DNA from: Nocardia iowensis
Lineage (GTDB): Bacteria; Actinomycetota; Actinomycetes; Mycobacteriales; Mycobacteriaceae
Length of the DNA stretch: 64,000 nucleotides
Assembly (NCBI RefSeq): GCF_019222765.1
Contig: NZ_CP078145.1
Coordinates: 6,138,001 to 6,202,000 of the forward strand
Reading direction: 5' to 3'
The notes beneath the pieces are model-generated. The model was not told where the DNA came from. It was given only the letters and a program-made list of their open reading frames with translations, and did no database searches. Both the position numbers and the translations under genes were made by a program. Positions 35,399-43,855 of this stretch are shown one piece after another. Within the stretch, counting starts at the first letter, position 1, and each line of letters opens with the position of its first letter.

Positions 35399-36166
35399 AT
35401 GACTCGCTCGGTTTTCAGCCAGACACTGAAGGAACAGCGGCGCGGCCTGATCGGCTGGTCGATCGGCCTTGTCGTCGTTCCGCTGATGTACCTGCCGTCG
35501 TTCAACTCGCTGAAAGAGCAAGGCTCACTGGACAACATCAGGCAGAACACAGCATACGACGCACTCGGCATCGGCGACTTCGGCACCGGCACCGGGTTTC
35601 TGCACTCGATGATCTACTCGATGATGGGTGTGCTGCTGATGCTCATCTTCGCGGTGACCTTCGCCGCACGATCGGTCACCCAGGAAGAGAACGGCAGCCT
35701 GGATCTGCTACTGGCCCAACCGATCAGCCGGAAGGGACTGCTCGGGCAGCGGTTCGCCGCACTGGCCGTGCAGACGGCGATCGTCACGACCGTCATGATG
35801 CTGGCCGTCATCGCGGGCGCGAACGCCGGAAAGATGAATGTGCCCGCCGGGAACATCGTTGCCGCGAGCGCGGGTCTCGGCCTGCTCGCGCTGGTGGTCG
35901 GCACGATCACCCTGCTGGTCGGTGCCATCACCGGAAAGCGTTCGCTGACTCTGGGATTCGCGTCGGTGGTCGCGCTGGGCGGCTTCCTGGCCAATAACCT
36001 CGGCGCCGAGTGGTTGCGTAGGTTGTCGCCGTTCTATTACGCGGTCGGCGATTCGCCGGTGATCAACGGCTGGAATCTCGTCCACCTGACGGTGCTGGTG
36101 GTGCTGGCCGCGGTCACGCTGGTGCTCGCGCTCGGCGCCTTCGAACGCCGCGACATCGCGGTCTGA
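35399..36166 (+). CDS. ABC-2 type permease
   Basis: A 255-aa membrane protein with six hydrophobic helices: GLIGWSIGLVVVPLMYLP, MMGVLLMLIFAVTFAA, TAIVTTVMMLAVIAGA, AASAGLGLLALVVGTI, a shorter one near GFASVVALGGFLA, and the last LTVLVVLAAVTLVLAL. ARSVTQEENGSLDLLLAQPISR is the cytoplasmic E-rich coupling segment of ABC-2 permeases. ATG 35399 with AGGAG 8 nt upstream. Partner of the preceding ATPase; a terminator follows. Confidence 0.9.
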   Translation: MTRSVFSQTLKEQRRGLIGWSIGLVVVPLMYLPSFNSLKEQGSLDNIRQNTAYDALGIGDFGTGTGFLHSMIYSMMGVLLMLIFAVTFAARSVTQEENGSLDLLLAQPISRKGLLGQRFAALAVQTAIVTTVMMLAVIAGANAGKMNVPAGNIVAASAGLGLLALVVGTITLLVGAITGKRSLTLGFASVVALGGFLANNLGAEWLRRLSPFYYAVGDSPVINGWNLVHLTVLVVLAAVTLVLALGAFERRDIAV

Positions 36167-36176
36167 CCGATCCCCC

Positions 36177-36208
36177 ACGGGGCGGACCGACACGGTCCGC
36201 CCCGTTTA
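36177..36208 (+). terminator. Intrinsic terminator after the ABC permease gene
   Basis: A 13-bp perfect stem ACGGGGCGGACCG / CGGTCCGCCCCGT with loop ACA, followed by TTTACC. The T-run is short but the stem is very strong. It separates the ABC genes from the GbsR-like gene. Confidence 0.85.
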
Positions 36209-36242
36209 CCCATATCCGCGACACCGAAGGGATACTCGACCG

Positions 36243-36731
36243 ATGGGCACTACGGACGAACAACCGGCCGTTCCGACACCGGAACAACTAGCCTTTGTGG
36301 AGGATTTCGCGCTCGTACTGGAACGCATGGGGCTGGTCCGGATGACCGGCCGCGCCACGGGCTGGCTGCTGGTCTCCGACCCGCCGGAGCAGACGTTCGG
36401 CCAGATCGCCGACGCGCTGCAAGCGTCCAAGGGCTCCATCTCCAGCGCGCTCAAGACCCTGGTCACCATGCGCTGGGTCGACAAGACCTCCAAGCCGGGC
36501 GACCGCAAGGACTACTATTCCATCCGTCCCGGCATCCTGCCCGAATTGACCCGCCAGCAGAGTGGCATGTACACCGACCTCACCGCGATGACCTCGCGCG
36601 GCCTCGCACTGTTCGACGACCCCAACGGCGACCAGGCCGCCCGCGTCCGCGACATGCACGAATTCTTCGTCTGGATGGGCAAGGAACTGCCCGCCCTGAT
36701 CGACCGCTGGTACGCGGAGCACCGCGCCTGA
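36243..36731 (+). CDS. GbsR/MarR-type transcriptional regulator
   Basis: A 162-aa winged-HTH regulator. QLAFVEDFALVLERMGLVRM and GRATGWLLVSDP are the opening of GbsR-like MarR relatives; the HTH is QTFGQIADALQASKGSISSA with LKTLVTMRWVDKT and wing KPGDRKDYYSI. The C-terminal helices (VRDMHEFFVWMGKELPALID) would form the dimer interface. ATG 36243. Its position right after the ABC exporter genes makes it their likely repressor, perhaps through the nested dyads at 34400-34454. Confidence 0.88.
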   Translation: MGTTDEQPAVPTPEQLAFVEDFALVLERMGLVRMTGRATGWLLVSDPPEQTFGQIADALQASKGSISSALKTLVTMRWVDKTSKPGDRKDYYSIRPGILPELTRQQSGMYTDLTAMTSRGLALFDDPNGDQAARVRDMHEFFVWMGKELPALIDRWYAEHRA

Positions 36732-36735
36732 CCGG

Positions 36736-37527
36736 TCAGGCGAGCAGCTTCGTCCGCAGCGCGACGATGTCGGTGTCGGAGAGCCGCAGGCCCTGACGCA
36801 CGTAGTTGTCGAAGCTGCCGTAGGTCTGGTTGGCCTGGTCGAAGGCGGCGTCGAGCCAGGACTGCTGGACGCCGTTGAGGGTGTCGCCGGGGGCGGCGTT
36901 GCGGTACTGGTTGGACAGCAAGTAGTCCTGGCTGACGGTGTCGCGGTCGACACCGAGCAGCGTGAGCAGGACGGCGGCGGTCCAGCCGGTGCGGTCCTTG
37001 CCCGCGGTGCAGTGGAAAAGCACCGCGCTATCGGTATCGATGATGTCGCGCAGCACCGAGGAGAAGGCCTGGCTGGCGCCGGGGGCGGTGATGAAGGCGC
37101 GGTACAGGCTGTCGCCGCCGGTGAGGGTGCTGATCAAGACCTCCGGTGGCGCCTGGCCGATGACGTCGTCCCAGTTGGCGGTCGCGCCCGCGGGCACCTT
37201 GTCCGGGCCGATCGCGCGCTCGTACGCCGTGCGCAGGTCGTCGACGACGCGCACCTGCCTGCTCGACAGCTCGGCGAGATCGGCCGGGGTCGCGTTGTTC
37301 AGCTGACCGGTGCGGTAGACCAGGCCCGTGCGTACCGTCTGGCCGCCGATCGTCCGGTATCCGCCGATGTCGCGGGCGTTCTGCACACCCTGCAGGGGCA
37401 GCGAGCGGTCGAACGCGAGCGCCGACGCGGCGGGCGGATCGGCGAGCGCGGCACCGGTCACCGGGCCGAAGGCGACGGCGAGACCGGCGGCGAGCGCCAC
37501 CGGGGCGCGAAGCGAGCGACGAGTCAT
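36736..37527 (-). CDS. Secreted PtpB-like tyrosine/lipid phosphatase
   Basis: A 263-aa protein with a Sec signal peptide (MTRRSLRAPVALAAGLAVAF, cleavage near ALA-DPP). The phosphatase loop is CTAGKDRTG (CX5R, Cys about 167) within VLFHCTAGKDRTGW, as in the MptpB family of atypical phosphatases in mycobacteria that act on phosphotyrosine and phosphoinositides. The N-terminal NARDIGGYRTIGG and GLVYRTGQLN are also family hallmarks. It is secreted, unlike cytosolic PTPs. Converges with the GbsR gene (4-nt gap) and lies 47 nt after zapE on the same strand. Confidence 0.9.
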   Translation of the reverse strand: MTRRSLRAPVALAAGLAVAFGPVTGAALADPPAASALAFDRSLPLQGVQNARDIGGYRTIGGQTVRTGLVYRTGQLNNATPADLAELSSRQVRVVDDLRTAYERAIGPDKVPAGATANWDDVIGQAPPEVLISTLTGGDSLYRAFITAPGASQAFSSVLRDIIDTDSAVLFHCTAGKDRTGWTAAVLLTLLGVDRDTVSQDYLLSNQYRNAAPGDTLNGVQQSWLDAAFDQANQTYGSFDNYVRQGLRLSDTDIVALRTKLLA

Positions 37528-37574
37528 ACGAGTACTCCAATCATCGGTTCGAGCTCCCCGGCCACCAGGGGTGG

Positions 37575-38591
37575 TTACGCCGGTACCTCGAACCGGGACA
37601 GCGCCAACAGCCGGGAGATGGCCCGCAAATACTTCTTGCGATAGCCGCCGTCCAGCATTTCCTGCGAGAAGATCTGGTCGAGCTTGGCACCGGAGACGGT
37701 GACCGGAATGCTCGCGTCGTAGAGCCGGTCGGCCAGCACCACGATGCGCAGCGCGACGGCCTGATCGGTGACCGGGTGTACGTGCGCGATGAACACCGAC
37801 GACACCCCGGAGATCAGCGCACCGTACTTGGACGGGTGCAGCGTGCTCAGGTGCCGCAGCAGCGCGTCGAAGTCGTCGAGGGTGGAACCCGGTGTGGCGG
37901 AAGCGCGTTCGGTCAGCACCGCCGACGAGGTCGGCTCCGGCGCTGGCGGCAGATCGCGGTGCCGGTAGTCCGGGCCGTCGACCCGCACGGGCTCGAAGAT
38001 CGACCCGAGCTTCTTGATCTCGCGCAGGAAATCCTGTGCGGCGAAACGGCCTTCGCCCAACTGACCCGGCAGCGTGTTGGAGGTCGCGGCGATCGAAACA
38101 CCCTTGGCGGACAGCTCGGTGAGCAGCCGCGAGACCAGCATGGTGTCGCCCGGATCATCGAGCTCGAACTCGTCGATGCACAGCACGCTGTTCGCCGACA
38201 ACCGTTCCACCGCATTGGTGAAGCCAAGGGCACCGACCAGATTGGTGAGCTCGCCGAAAGTACCGAACGACTTCGGCGCGGGCGCGCTGTGGAAGATGGA
38301 CGCGAGCAGGTGGGTCTTGCCGACACCGAATCCGCCGTCCAGGTACAGCCCGGCGCCGGTCACCTGCTTCTTCTTGCCGAACAGGCTCTTCTTGTTGGCT
38401 GCGTGGTGGATCTTGGCGACCTCGCCGGCGAACTCCTCGGCCTTGCGCACCGCGGCCGCCTGGCTCGGCTCCTTGGGATCCGGAATGTAGGACGCGAAGC
38501 TGACCTCGTCGAACATCGGCGGGGGCACCATCTGGGCGACGAGCTGGTCGGCCGGAACCTCCGGGTGGCGGTCGACGAGGCGTTCTTGCAT
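37575..38591 (-). CDS. zapE: Cell division protein ZapE / AFG1-like ATPase
   Basis: A 338-aa P-loop ATPase. Walker A GGFGVGKTHLL (about residues 84-94), Walker B VLCIDEFELDDPGD (about 134-147), then TSNTLPGQLGEGRF and sensor region RLYDASIPVTVSG. In E. coli ZapE acts on FtsZ at late division; the mitochondrial relatives handle membrane proteins. M. tuberculosis Rv2670c is the positional counterpart. ATG 38591. Divergent from the RibD-like gene with only 34 nt between starts, so their promoters must overlap. Confidence 0.93.
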   Translation of the reverse strand: MQERLVDRHPEVPADQLVAQMVPPPMFDEVSFASYIPDPKEPSQAAAVRKAEEFAGEVAKIHHAANKKSLFGKKKQVTGAGLYLDGGFGVGKTHLLASIFHSAPAPKSFGTFGELTNLVGALGFTNAVERLSANSVLCIDEFELDDPGDTMLVSRLLTELSAKGVSIAATSNTLPGQLGEGRFAAQDFLREIKKLGSIFEPVRVDGPDYRHRDLPPAPEPTSSAVLTERASATPGSTLDDFDALLRHLSTLHPSKYGALISGVSSVFIAHVHPVTDQAVALRIVVLADRLYDASIPVTVSGAKLDQIFSQEMLDGGYRKKYLRAISRLLALSRFEVPA

Positions 38592-38625
38592 GTGCGAAGC
38601 CTATGACGTGGTGTGATCTACCTTC

Positions 38626-39387
38626 ATGCAGCGTATCCACAATGCGATCCAGCTCACAGACCTGGGACCGGACGACCTCGCCCAGCTGTACGCCTACCCC
38701 GCCGACCTTCGCGAGCCCTGCGTCCGCGCCAATTTCGTGTCCAGCATCGACGGCGCCGCCACCAGCGACGGCCGTTCGGCGGGCCTCGGCACGCCCGCCG
38801 ACAAGGCGGTGTTCCTGATGTTGCGCGAACTGGCCGATGTGGTCCTGGTCGGCGCGGGCACCGTCCGCGACGAAAACTACGGCGGTGCCAGGACCGATCC
38901 GCAACGCCGTCGCGCGCTGCATCAGCGCGGCATCGGCGGGCATCCGGACGGCGCCGCACCGCCGATCGCGGTGGTCACCGCGAGCGCGGCGATCGACCAG
39001 GGCGCCCGGCTGCTCACCGACACGACGGTCCCGCCGTTGATCATCACCACCACCACCGCCCCCGCCGACCGCAAACAGCAGCTGGCCGACGCGGGCGCCG
39101 AGGTGATCGAAGCGGGCGACCTGGCGGTGACCCCGAAGGCACTGCTGCGGGTGCTTGCCGAACGCGGCTTGCACCGCGTGCTGTGTGAGGGCGGACCCCA
39201 TCTGTTCGGCGAACTGCTGACCGCCGACGCCGTCGACGAGCTGTGCCTGACCACCGCACCCCTGCTGGTTGGCGGCACGGCCCGGCGAATTTCGCTGTCC
39301 GCGCACGAGTTCCAGCGCCCGATGACCCGCGCGCACATCCTGCTCGACGACGACGGCACGATGCTCACCCGATGGGCCCGTGCATGA
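38626..39387 (+). CDS. RibD C-terminal-type pyrimidine/dihydrofolate reductase
   Basis: A 253-aa protein consisting of only the reductase domain of RibD (DHFR-like fold). Motifs: VRANFVSSIDGAATSDGRSAGL, DVVLVGAGTVRDENYGG, and the NADPH-binding VLCEGGPHLFGELL near the C-terminus. It lacks the deaminase domain. The M. tuberculosis counterpart Rv2671 is a reductase known to be able to reduce dihydrofolate and to affect antifolate sensitivity. Which reaction dominates here cannot be read from sequence. ATG 38626; followed 32 nt later by the lipoprotein gene. Confidence 0.9.
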   Translation: MQRIHNAIQLTDLGPDDLAQLYAYPADLREPCVRANFVSSIDGAATSDGRSAGLGTPADKAVFLMLRELADVVLVGAGTVRDENYGGARTDPQRRRALHQRGIGGHPDGAAPPIAVVTASAAIDQGARLLTDTTVPPLIITTTTAPADRKQQLADAGAEVIEAGDLAVTPKALLRVLAERGLHRVLCEGGPHLFGELLTADAVDELCLTTAPLLVGGTARRISLSAHEFQRPMTRAHILLDDDGTMLTRWARA

Positions 39388-39419
39388 AACACCGGCCCGA
39401 ACCTGGCAGGCTGTAGCGC

Positions 39420-40976
39420 ATGCGCTGGACTCGGGCCGTCGTGCTGGCCGCGACACTCTCGATCATGATCGCCGGATGCGGGGCTGGACCCTCCGACCGA
39501 CCCGGCGTCGCCGTCGAGCGTGAACGAGTCGGCGGCCATGCCACGACCTCGGCCGCACCGGCCCCGCCGCCGAGCGCCGAGCTGCCCAAGACCGACCTGG
39601 CGTGGAACGACTGCACGGCGCCGACCCTGAACCTGCTCGGCCTCGGCCCGGCCCCTGCGGGCCTGGTGCTCGAATGCGCGGAGTACTCGACGCCGATCGA
39701 CTCGACCGGTGCCGTGCTCGGCAACTTCCGGGCCGCGGCCATGCGCGCCCGGCTGCCCCAGACCCCGGCGGACGCGGCCCCGATCGTGCTCACCTCCGGC
39801 ACGGACCGCTCCTCGACCGCCACCCTCGCCGGACTGGCCGCCGGACCCGCGAGCGCCCTACTGGCCGCCCGCCCGATCGTCGCGGTTGACCGGCGCGGCA
39901 TCGGCAGCTCGCAGGCGCTCGACTGCCTGCCCCCTGAGGTGCGCAAGGGCCTGGCCGACAATGCCCAATTCGGTCCCGGCGCAACCGATCCCGTCGAGGC
40001 GATGACGGTGTTGAGTCAGGAAGCCACCATCGCCTGCCGCGATTTCCTGCAGCCCTACGAGGGCACCTTCGACGCACCACACGCCGCCGACGACATCGAA
40101 CAGCTGCGCAAGCAGTGGCAGGTCGACCACGTGGCGCTGCTCGGCACCGGCAACGGCGCGAAGGTCGCGCTCAGCTACGCCCGCAAATACGGCGATCATC
40201 TGGCCCGGCTGGTCGTCGACTCCCCCGAGGCCGTCGGCGCGGACGCCACCACCCGGGCCGAGCAGCAACTGGAAGGCGCGGAGGCGGCATTGACCGCATT
40301 CGCCCAGCGCTGCACCGGAATCAGCTGTTCGCTCGGACCGGACCCGCGCGCCGCGATCACCGATCTGGTGAAACGAGCCGGTTCCGGCGGGCTCGGTGAC
40401 GTCTCGGCCAACGCACTGCTCACCGCGATATCCGGCTTCCTCGGCAGCCCGCGGGCCGACCAGGCCAACCGGATCGGCGAACTCGCCGACGCGTTGTCGG
40501 CGGCAGGGCGTGGCGATCGCGGTCCCCTCGGCAACCTGATCCTGCGCGAGTCCGCGGCGATCGCCGGGGACGGTCAATTCGTGAACCGCTGCACCGACAC
40601 TCAGCAGCCGCCGACGCCAAGCAAAGCCAAGGAACTGATGGGCACCTGGGGCAGCAAGTACCCGGTGTTCGGCCGGAACGCGGCGATCGGGCTGATGGAA
40701 TGCGCGGCCTGGCCGGTGTCCACCACGCCGCCGATGCCGGAGAAACTCACCATTCCGGTACTGATCCTCGGCGGCATCGCCGACCCGGTGGTGGGCAATG
40801 GTGGCCAGGCGTCGGTCTCGGGCGCACTCGGCACGGCCGGTGCCCGCACCGCCGGACTCACCTGGCAGGGCTGGGGCCATCCGGTGACCACCCACTCGAC
40901 GTGTGCGCAGCGGACCGTGGTCGACTACCTGAAGGACGCCAAACTGCCCGCCGACGGGACCGTCTGCCCGGCCTGA
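39420..40976 (+). CDS. Lipoprotein of the tripeptidyl-aminopeptidase-like alpha/beta-hydrolase family, nucleophile Ser missing
   Basis: A 518-aa exported lipoprotein: signal MRWTRAVVLAATLSIMIAGC with lipobox IAGC (Cys20). Alpha/beta-hydrolase marks follow: VDRRGIGSSQALDC (region before the elbow), LLGTGNGAKVALSYARKYG, LVVDSPEAVG, then LILGGIADPVV and WQGWGHPVTTHSTC, which keep the acid and His. The nucleophile elbow, normally GxSxG, reads GTGNG, so the catalytic Ser appears to be Gly. A non-enzymatic or binding role is therefore likely. Rv2672 holds this position in M. tuberculosis. ATG 39420. Confidence 0.85.
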   Translation: MRWTRAVVLAATLSIMIAGCGAGPSDRPGVAVERERVGGHATTSAAPAPPPSAELPKTDLAWNDCTAPTLNLLGLGPAPAGLVLECAEYSTPIDSTGAVLGNFRAAAMRARLPQTPADAAPIVLTSGTDRSSTATLAGLAAGPASALLAARPIVAVDRRGIGSSQALDCLPPEVRKGLADNAQFGPGATDPVEAMTVLSQEATIACRDFLQPYEGTFDAPHAADDIEQLRKQWQVDHVALLGTGNGAKVALSYARKYGDHLARLVVDSPEAVGADATTRAEQQLEGAEAALTAFAQRCTGISCSLGPDPRAAITDLVKRAGSGGLGDVSANALLTAISGFLGSPRADQANRIGELADALSAAGRGDRGPLGNLILRESAAIAGDGQFVNRCTDTQQPPTPSKAKELMGTWGSKYPVFGRNAAIGLMECAAWPVSTTPPMPEKLTIPVLILGGIADPVVGNGGQASVSGALGTAGARTAGLTWQGWGHPVTTHSTCAQRTVVDYLKDAKLPADGTVCPA

Positions 40977-41045
40977 CCGGACGGCCCGAATAGCGCCTCG
41001 AGCGGCGCGTCGGACAGGTCCGGGCAACCGTGCGAACGTGATCCG

Positions 41046-42377
41046 GTGTACCGTGCCCCAGTGTTACTTCGACAGCTCGAGCCCCGCACTGCTCGCACCA
41101 CCGCCGAGGTGATCAAGTTCGCACTCTGGCCCTTCGCGGTCATGACGGTGCTGAACCGGGTTTTCATCAAGGCTGTCAATGGTTTCATCACCGACGATTT
41201 CCGGCCGGTCTACCAGGCGTCGCTCGATTTTCTCAACGGGCGGCCGGTGTACACGGCGAACTTCGACTCGGTCGATCCGCACTACCTGTATTACCCGAGC
41301 GGCACGCTGCTGATCGCCCCGGTCGCGGTGCTCGACTACGAGAAGGCGCGCTGGCTGTTCATCCTGCTCAACGCGGTCGCGATCATCGCCGCCTGGTATC
41401 TGCTGCTGCGGTTGTTCCGATTCACGGTGAGTTCGGTTGTCGCGCCGGTGTTGCTGTTCGCGATGTTCATGTCGGAGACGGTCATCAACACGCTCGTCTT
41501 CACCAACGTCAACGGCTGTATTCTGCTGGCCGAGCTGATCTTTTTGCACCTGCTGCTCAAACGACGAGACCTCTGGGCGGGCGCCGCACTCGGATTGAGT
41601 ATCGCGGTCAAACCGACTCTGGCACCGCTACTTCTGATCGCTTTGGTTCGCGGGCAGTGGAAGGTTTTCATCACCGCGCTCGGTGTGCCGCTGGTGCTGA
41701 CCGCGATCGCGTGGCCGATGTCGAAGGACCCGGAGAAGTTCTTCACCCGCACCGCGCACTATCTCTTCGAAACCCGCGATTACTTCAACAGTTCGATCCC
41801 GGGCAACGGCGAGTACTACGGCGTGCAGCCCTGGCTGGTCTGGTTCATGCGCCTCGGGATGGGCGTGCTCGTCGCCATCTCGCTGTGGCTGCTGTACCGC
41901 TACTACCGTGACGACGAACTGTTCTTCGTGTGCACCGCCTCGGGCGTGCTGCTCACCGCGGTGTTCCTGCTGCCATCGCTGGGGCAGATGTACTACTCGA
42001 TGATGCTGTTCCCCTTCTTGATGACGGTGGTGCTGCGCAATTCGGTGCTGCGCAACTGGCCCGCCTGGCTGGCGGTGTTCGGGTTCATGAGTTACGACAA
42101 GTGGCTCTCGGACCGCTGGCAGCACATCGGCCGTGACCTCGAGTACCTGCGCATCACCTTCGGCTGGGGACTGCTGCTGGTCGTGGTGTTCTGTGTACTC
42201 GGTGATCGGTACCTGGCCGCGCGGCGCGAAGGGCGGCTGGCGTTCGGCATCGACCCCACCTGGATCAAGCCCGTGCCGACCGGCGGCGCGGCCACCCCGG
42301 GCGCTTCGGTGCCCGATTCGCCCGAGCCCGCGAATGGTTCGGCGACGACCACCGCGAAACGTATTAGCGTGGAGTGA
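41046..42377 (+). CDS. aftC: Alpha-(1->3)-arabinofuranosyltransferase AftC-like (GT-C)
   Basis: A 443-aa integral membrane glycosyltransferase of the GT87/GT-C type with about 10 transmembrane helices. The first extracytoplasmic loop has the acidic pair ITDDFRPVYQASLDFLNGRP (DDF, about residues 45-47), the usual catalytic DD of decaprenyl-phosphoarabinose-using enzymes, and YLYYPSGTLLIAPV follows. AftC introduces alpha-1,3 branches in cell-wall arabinan. Position matches Rv2673. GTG 41046 is used; GTG 41061 is possible. Its stop overlaps the msrB start region (GTGATGA). Confidence 0.9.
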   Translation: MYRAPVLLRQLEPRTARTTAEVIKFALWPFAVMTVLNRVFIKAVNGFITDDFRPVYQASLDFLNGRPVYTANFDSVDPHYLYYPSGTLLIAPVAVLDYEKARWLFILLNAVAIIAAWYLLLRLFRFTVSSVVAPVLLFAMFMSETVINTLVFTNVNGCILLAELIFLHLLLKRRDLWAGAALGLSIAVKPTLAPLLLIALVRGQWKVFITALGVPLVLTAIAWPMSKDPEKFFTRTAHYLFETRDYFNSSIPGNGEYYGVQPWLVWFMRLGMGVLVAISLWLLYRYYRDDELFFVCTASGVLLTAVFLLPSLGQMYYSMMLFPFLMTVVLRNSVLRNWPAWLAVFGFMSYDKWLSDRWQHIGRDLEYLRITFGWGLLLVVVFCVLGDRYLAARREGRLAFGIDPTWIKPVPTGGAATPGASVPDSPEPANGSATTTAKRISVE

Positions 42378-42820
42378 TGAGTTCCGAAGCCGACACGTCC
42401 CTGCCCGCGCCGCGGATCCAGCTGACGCCCCAGGAATGGCGCTCCAAGCTGAACCCGGAGGAATACGCGGTGCTGCGCGAGGCAGCCACCGAACGTCCCT
42501 TCGTCGGTGAATACACCGACACCAAGACCGACGGCGTCTACGAGTGCCGGGCCTGCGGAGCCGAACTGTTCCGCAGCACCGAGAAATTCGACTCGCACTG
42601 CGGGTGGCCGTCCTTCTTCGACCCGGCGAAATCCGACGCGGTGATCCTGAAATCGGACGACACGCTCGGCATGCACAGGGTCGAAGTGCTGTGCGCGAAT
42701 TGCCACAGCCACCTCGGCCACGTGTTCGAGGGCGAGGGATACAACACGCCCACCGACAAGCGCTACTGCATCAACTCCATCTCTCTGCGACTGCACCCCT
42801 CGGGCAGCGCAGCGGAGTAA
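42377..42820 (+). CDS. msrB: Peptide methionine-(R)-S-oxide reductase
   Basis: A 147-aa MsrB. Zinc ligands: CRACG (about 50-53) and CANCHSH (about 99-102); SHCGWPSFFDP is conserved, and the catalytic Cys sits in RYCINSISLRL (about 126). It repairs methionine-R-sulfoxide in proteins using thioredoxin. ATG 42377 shares its A with the TGA of aftC; GTG 42374 is an alternative. Position matches Rv2674. A strong hairpin follows. Confidence 0.95.
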   Translation: MSSEADTSLPAPRIQLTPQEWRSKLNPEEYAVLREAATERPFVGEYTDTKTDGVYECRACGAELFRSTEKFDSHCGWPSFFDPAKSDAVILKSDDTLGMHRVEVLCANCHSHLGHVFEGEGYNTPTDKRYCINSISLRLHPSGSAAE

Positions 42821-42829
42821 TCAGCGTCG

Positions 42830-42888
42830 AGCGCTGGACCGAAGAGTACGGTCCAGCGCGACGCCACGCACGCCCCGAAAACCCGGGG
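42830..42888. terminator. Two hairpins between convergent msrB and chdC
   Basis: First hairpin: GCGCTGGACCG (42830-42840) / CGGTCCAGCGC (42848-42858), 11 bp perfect, loop AAGAGTA. Second: GCCCCG (42871-42876) / CGGGGC (42883-42888). Neither has a good T-run on the plus strand, but as paired strong stems between convergent genes they probably terminate or protect both transcripts. Confidence 0.7.
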
Positions 42889-42922
42889 CTTGCCGGTTGA
42901 TAGCTCTGATCTCGGGCTCGGC

Positions 42923-43618
42923 TCAGGGCAGGGCGTTTATCAGCTTGTCGAGTTCGACGCGGGGGCCGGTGAAGAACGGGGTTTCCTCGCGCACGTGCAA
43001 GCGGGCGTCGGTGGCGCGCAGGTCACGCATGAGGTCGACGATGCGGTGCAGTTCGGGGGCCTCGAAGGCGAGGATCCATTCGTAGTCGCCGAGCGCGAAC
43101 GAGCTGACCGTATTGGCGCGCACGTCCGGGTAGCCGCGGGCGGCCTTGCCGTGGTCGGCGAGCATCTTGCGCCGCTCCTCGTCGGGCAGCAGGTACCACT
43201 CGTAGGAGCGGACGAACGGGTAGACGCAGATGTAGTTGCCCGGGTCCTCGCCGGCCAGGAACGCGGGCACGTGGCTCTTGTTGAACTCCGCGGGACGGTG
43301 CAGCGCCACATTGCTCCAGACCGGGGCGCTGGCCCGGCCGAGCTCGGTGGTGCGGCGGAAGTCGGCGTAGGCGGCCTGCAGGTCCTCGACCCGTTCGGCG
43401 TGCGTCCAGATCATGAAGTCGGCGTCGGCGCGCATCCCCGCCACGTCGTAGACGCCGCGGACCACCACCTCACGATCGCCCAGACCGTCGAAGAACGCGC
43501 GCGCCTCCTTGATCGCGGCGGCCCGATCGTCGCCGAGCGCACCCGGCTGCACCTGGAACACCGAGAACATCAGGTAGCGAATGGTCGAGTTGAGTGCCTG
43601 ATAATCGAGTCGCGCCAT
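42923..43618 (-). CDS. chdC: Coproheme decarboxylase ChdC (HemQ)
   Basis: A 231-aa chlorite-dismutase-fold protein that converts coproheme III to haem b, the last step of the coproporphyrin-dependent pathway. Family marks: [19 protein letters not shown], the [20 protein letters not shown] segment with the proximal His (DHGKAARGY) and actinobacterial active-site residues, then [19 protein letters not shown] 43618. Position matches Rv2676c and it lies beside the coproporphyrinogen oxidase and hemE genes on the same strand. Confidence 0.93.
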   Translation of the reverse strand: MARLDYQALNSTIRYLMFSVFQVQPGALGDDRAAAIKEARAFFDGLGDREVVVRGVYDVAGMRADADFMIWTHAERVEDLQAAYADFRRTTELGRASAPVWSNVALHRPAEFNKSHVPAFLAGEDPGNYICVYPFVRSYEWYLLPDEERRKMLADHGKAARGYPDVRANTVSSFALGDYEWILAFEAPELHRIVDLMRDLRATDARLHVREETPFFTGPRVELDKLINALP

Positions 43619-43855
43619 GCACACATCGTGCCACTCGCCGGAATGCGACCGTTTCGCGGTCCACGGTCGCGGGCGCCCATGTCGGACGAGGGCGGGGCGT
43701 GAAATCGCCGTGGGCCGCTGCGCCTCGAGCCGACCCGCAGCCATATGCCGACAGCGGTGCTTCACTCACCTCGAATGAGCTTGCCGCGCTTGTGTTCACG
43801 GCGGTGATTCGGTAAGCAGCGACGATTACCCGAACGGGACTGAGCCTGCGGCGCT

